From positions 3,410,001 through 3,474,000 of the forward strand of contig AP022133.1 in the NCBI GenBank assembly GCA_014169315.1: 64,000 nt of DNA, in the 5' to 3' direction. Position numbers and translations under genes: made by a program. The DNA comes from Enterobacter cloacae. Lineage in GTDB: Bacteria > Pseudomonadota > Gammaproteobacteria > Enterobacterales > Enterobacteriaceae. Shown here piece after piece: positions 61,654-64,000 of the stretch; position 1 is the first letter of the stretch, and every line of letters begins with the position of its first letter. The notes beneath the pieces were generated by a model. It worked only from the letters and a program-made list of their open reading frames with translations. It was not told the origin of the DNA and did no database searches.

Positions 61654-61692
61654 TAGGCCCAACGAAAAGCTCTATTGTTTTCGTTGGGCCTA
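61654..61692. repeat. 15-bp perfect inverted repeat upstream of the integrase
   Basis: TAGGCCCAACGAAAA (61654-61668) and TTTTCGTTGGGCCTA (61678-61692) are exact complements around a 9-bp loop, ending 18 bp before the integrase ATG. TAGGCCCA also occurs as a third copy at 61642-61649. It may be an operator or arm-type site, or an RNA hairpin affecting integrase expression. Confidence 0.75.
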
Positions 61693-61710
61693 AACGCATG
61701 GAGACTCACC

Positions 61711-62952
61711 ATGGCAAGAAAAACCAAGCCGTTAACCGATACGGAAATCAAAGCCGCCAAACCTAAAGATGCCGATTACCAGCTGTATGATGGTGACGGG
61801 CTTACTCTGCTAATCAAGTCCAGTGGTAGTAAGCTCTGGCAGTTCCGTTACTATCGACCTCTGACAAAGCAGCGAACCAAGCAGAGCTTTGGAGCCTACC
61901 CTGCCGTCTCACTTTCTGATGCGCGTAAACTAAGAGCTGAATCTCGAGTTTTATTAGCAAAAGACATTGATCCTCAGGAGCATCAGAAAGAACAGGTGAG
62001 GAATTCTCAAGAGGCCAAGACCAATACCTTTTTGTTAGTTGCCGAGCGTTGGTGGAATGTGAAGAAAACCAGCGTAACAGAGGACTATGCCGACGATATC
62101 TGGCGCTCGCTTGAGAGAGATGTTTTCCCGGCAATCGGTGATATCAGTGTCACCGAGATTAAGGCTCATACTCTGGTTAAAGCAGTTCAGCCGGTTCAGG
62201 CCAGAGGTGCATTAGAGACTGTTCGCCGCCTTTGTCAGCGTATTAACGAAGTCATGATTTATGCGCAGAACACAGGCTTGATTGATGCAGTTCCCAGCGT
62301 AAACATCGGGAAAGCGTTCGAGAAACCGCAGAAGAAAAACATGCCTAGTATCCGCCCGGATCAACTTCCACAACTAATGCAGACTATGCGCACGGCAAGT
62401 ATCAGCCTGTCCACACGATGCCTATTCATGTGGCAGCTTCTCACCATTACCCGCCCTGCCGAAGCCGCTGAAGCTCGATGGGATGAGATCGATTTTGATG
62501 CTAGCGAATGGAAAATTCCTGCTGCTCGAATGAAGATGAACCGGGACCATACGGTTCCATTATCTGATGGAGCTCTCGCTATTCTGGAAATGATGAAGTC
62601 TCTCAGTGATGGCCGAGAATTTATCTTTCCCAGTCGCATCAAACCAACCCAGCCGATGAACAGCCAAACAGTGAATGCAGCACTCAAGCGTGCTGGATTA
62701 GGAGGCGTTCTCGTTTCTCATGGCTTGCGTTCTATCGCCAGCACTGCTCTCAATGAGCAGGGATTTCCGCCTGATGTTATTGAAGCAGCATTGGCTCATG
62801 TTGACAAAAATGAGGTTCGGCGAGCTTATAATCGTAGCGATTACCTAGAGCAACGTCGTCCAATGATGCAATGGTGGGCTGACTTTGTGAAAAAGGCAGA
62901 TAGTGGTAGCCTCACTGAAGTTGAATTTACAACATTAAAGCTCACTGGATAG
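61711..62952 (+). CDS. P4-type tyrosine integrase
   Basis: A 413-aa site-specific recombinase of the P4/IntA family. DUF4102 arm-binding domain (1-85, KPLTDTEIKAAKPKDADYQLYDGDGLTLLI), core-binding domain (about 105-200), catalytic domain with Arg248 (TITRPAEAAEARW), His337/Arg340 (SHGLRSIASTALNE), His363 (LAHVDKN) and nucleophile probably Tyr373 (RRAYNRSDY). The start at 61711 has GGAG 7 nt upstream. It is next to ssrA, so it should integrate and excise the island at that gene. Intact. Confidence 0.95.
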   Translation: MARKTKPLTDTEIKAAKPKDADYQLYDGDGLTLLIKSSGSKLWQFRYYRPLTKQRTKQSFGAYPAVSLSDARKLRAESRVLLAKDIDPQEHQKEQVRNSQEAKTNTFLLVAERWWNVKKTSVTEDYADDIWRSLERDVFPAIGDISVTEIKAHTLVKAVQPVQARGALETVRRLCQRINEVMIYAQNTGLIDAVPSVNIGKAFEKPQKKNMPSIRPDQLPQLMQTMRTASISLSTRCLFMWQLLTITRPAEAAEARWDEIDFDASEWKIPAARMKMNRDHTVPLSDGALAILEMMKSLSDGREFIFPSRIKPTQPMNSQTVNAALKRAGLGGVLVSHGLRSIASTALNEQGFPPDVIEAALAHVDKNEVRRAYNRSDYLEQRRPMMQWWADFVKKADSGSLTEVEFTTLKLTG

Positions 62953-62978
62953 GAGAAATTCTTAATCCACAAAAGCAA

Positions 62979-63015
62979 AAAACAGGAGTGTGTGGTAATG
63001 ACGCAATCCTGTTTT
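62979..63015 (+). promoter_or_regulatory. Stem-loop covering the ribosome-binding site of a small ORF
   Basis: AAAACAGGA (62979-62987) and TCCTGTTTT (63007-63015) form a perfect 9-bp stem with a 19-nt loop. The left arm holds the AGGAG Shine-Dalgarno, and the start codon is in the loop, so it could gate translation; it could also act as a weak integrase terminator. Confidence 0.45.
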
Positions 63016-63135
63016 ATAAAATCTTATTTCTTGGGCTACATGCATGATTTGACCGGACGAGCATTGGCTCATACTATCAGAAATAAATGTGAAGCAGCCT
63101 GCAATCGTACAGACTTGTTGAATGACGCCAAATGA
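62998..63135 (+). CDS. Small hypothetical protein (45 aa)
   Basis: ATG at 62998 with AGGAG 9 nt upstream, 45 residues (MTQSCFIKSYFLGYMHDL...), with three cysteines and no membrane segment. I recognise no family. Its TGA overlaps the next ATG as TGATG. It may be a real small gene of the island or chance. Confidence 0.35.
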   Translation: MTQSCFIKSYFLGYMHDLTGRALAHTIRNKCEAACNRTDLLNDAK

Positions 63136-63227
63136 TGCAGACATGGGAGATTATGTTCTGGCTGCGACCTCTAATACCTGATAAACCAGCCTTCCATTGG
63201 TACGGGCGCTTCCAGACACTCATATAA
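63135..63227 (+). CDS. Small hypothetical ORF (30 aa)
   Basis: Starts in a TGATG overlap with the preceding small ORF and encodes 30 residues rich in aromatic residues (MQTWEIMFWLRPL...HWYGRF). No family recognised; coupling geometry is the only support. Confidence 0.2.
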   Translation: MQTWEIMFWLRPLIPDKPAFHWYGRFQTLI

Positions 63228-63245
63228 TAAATCAGGGGAATAATT

Positions 63246-63719
63246 TTGTTTATCCTTCGGGCTGCACATGAAGAGGCGAGTAGATTTCGAGAGCTACTCG
63301 AAAAATGTGATCCATCAACAACCTACCTCATACCTCACGACTTTCCTGTCATGAGTTGTAGGCTTTGCTCAATGTTGCTTTCCTTCCACTTTCTGCAATT
63401 ATGGCCCGAGCTGGAATTGAAGGGTGTCACAGGAGCCACCGGTAAAAATGGCGCGATAACTCACTACTGGCTGGAAGTGGGGGATTACGTTATTGATATC
63501 ACCGGGGATCAATACAACATCATCAACGCCAGTAAACTAAACGAAGATATCGTAAGAAGCAGGCCATTTGTGCCTGTTCACGTCGCTCACCGAAAGGACA
63601 GCTATCTCTATAATTTATTTAGAATTCAAGGGAAGGAACGTTTAATCTTTGGATTTCCGACAATCGGTGATGATTTCGTCGATGAGATGGAATGTGATTA
63701 TCGCCAGCTTGTTGGCTGA
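63246..63719 (+). CDS. Hypothetical protein with possible Cys-His-Asp triad
   Basis: 157 aa from a TTG with AGGGGA about 6 nt upstream. I do not recognise a named family. It shows the spacing of papain-like/transglutaminase-like cysteine hydrolases: a Cys-containing helix start (VMSCRLCSMLLSFHFLQ, Cys38 or Cys41), then THYWLEVGDYVIDITGDQY with His73 and Asp84 on adjacent strands. No signal peptide or membrane segment. An ATG at residue 36 would lose the N-terminal third but keep the motifs. Island-borne; role unknown. Confidence 0.6.
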   Translation: MFILRAAHEEASRFRELLEKCDPSTTYLIPHDFPVMSCRLCSMLLSFHFLQLWPELELKGVTGATGKNGAITHYWLEVGDYVIDITGDQYNIINASKLNEDIVRSRPFVPVHVAHRKDSYLYNLFRIQGKERLIFGFPTIGDDFVDEMECDYRQLVG

Positions 63720-64000
63720 TGGTAAACATAGAACCAGGATAAGAGTGCAGATCTGCGCTTATATCGGCAAATCTGCAACTGAGGTTCTACTGGCCTTACA
63801 GTGGCTATGACGTTATCTGACTTGTGCCTAAGTTCCGGTAACCGTCACTTAAATGTTTGGTGTTGTTCTTTGCCAGGTAAGCGACCCGTAGCAGGAAGTC
63901 ATAATAATTAGGGCTTAACGTTAATGCGTGGTGTCGTGTGAACCAAGCAGTGTGGTTCTTCGGGAAATGAACCCGACTGGCGTAATCGGGATAATCAAGT
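63720..64000. other. Island DNA without a clear gene, hairpin-rich at the end
   Basis: 281 bp to the window edge. It holds a palindromic site near 63747-63764 (GTGCAGATCTGCGC), a chance-length frame of 34 codons at 63807-63911, and from 63936 a run beginning GTGTGAACC that contains several short hairpins (63940-63958, 63960-63976, 63972-63990). This could be the 5' end of a group II intron or another structured RNA; not enough is visible to decide. Confidence 0.35.

Noticed and set aside
62962..63144. 60-aa minus-strand ORF beside the integrase
   Set aside because: No Shine-Dalgarno or family match, and it is antisense to the better supported 45-codon plus-strand ORF.
63747..63764. GTGCAGATCTGCGC palindrome as an operator
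   Set aside because: Short, without neighbouring promoter elements or a known regulator; kept only as a remark in the terminal region.
63720..64000. Right attachment site (attR) of the ssrA island
   Set aside because: No second copy of the ssrA 3' end is present before the window ends.

Overview
The window is enterobacterial chromosome. Gene order from mltF to ssrA follows the E. coli K-12 57-59 min region almost gene for gene, and the proteins are near-identical in sequence to E. coli. Differences in accessory content point to the Enterobacter / Lelliottia / Leclercia part of the family rather than Escherichia: a murPQ locus beside tadA, an SMP-30 gene between pheA and tyrA, a PepSY + DUF2946 pair between yfiB and rplS, and an ERIC element in front of recO. 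The genus call is inference.

Layout. 1-5.3 kb: 3' part of mltF, tadA, the MurNAc genes murP-murQ with a divergent RpiR-family regulator (the yfhH ortholog), then yfhL. 5.3-14.9 kb (minus strand): acpS-pdxJ, recO-era-rnc, lepB-lepA, and the envelope-stress operon rseC-rseB-rseA-rpoE. 15.2-28.8 kb: nadB, trmN, srmB, grcA, ung, yfiF, trxC, tapT, patZ, pssA, yfiM, kgtP. 29.0-34.4 kb: a complete rRNA operon on the minus strand (16S, tRNA-Glu, 23S, 5S) with P1/P2 promoters, boxA sites and terminator. 34.5-49.7 kb: clpB, pgeF, rluD, bamD, raiA, pheL-pheA, an SMP-30 gene, tyrA-aroF, yfiL, the c-di-GMP operon yfiR-dgcN-yfiB, and the PepSY/DUF2946 pair. 49.8-61.5 kb: rpsP-rimM-trmD-rplS, ffh, ypjD, yfjD, grpE, nadK, recN, bamE, ratAB, smpB and ssrA (tmRNA). 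61.5 kb to the end: left end of a mobile island inserted at the 3' end of ssrA, with a P4-type tyrosine integrase, two tiny ORFs, a protein with a possible Cys-His-Asp triad, and a hairpin-rich stretch running off the window.

Regulation readable in the DNA includes sigma-32 promoters at clpB and grpE, a sigma-E promoter at rpoE, twin FNR boxes at grcA spaced 53 bp, a NadR box at nadB, TyrR boxes at aroF, LexA boxes at recN, the pheL attenuator, the rnc leader hairpin and two 13-bp palindromes between murQ and yfhH.

The most unusual coding observation is in trxC: the thioredoxin active site reads Cys-Gly-Pro-Tyr instead of Cys-Gly-Pro-Cys. The most interesting accessory material is the His/Met-rich PepSY/DUF2946 pair and the ssrA island, most of which lies beyond the window. 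I saw no CRISPR array, no insertion sequence and no complete defence system.
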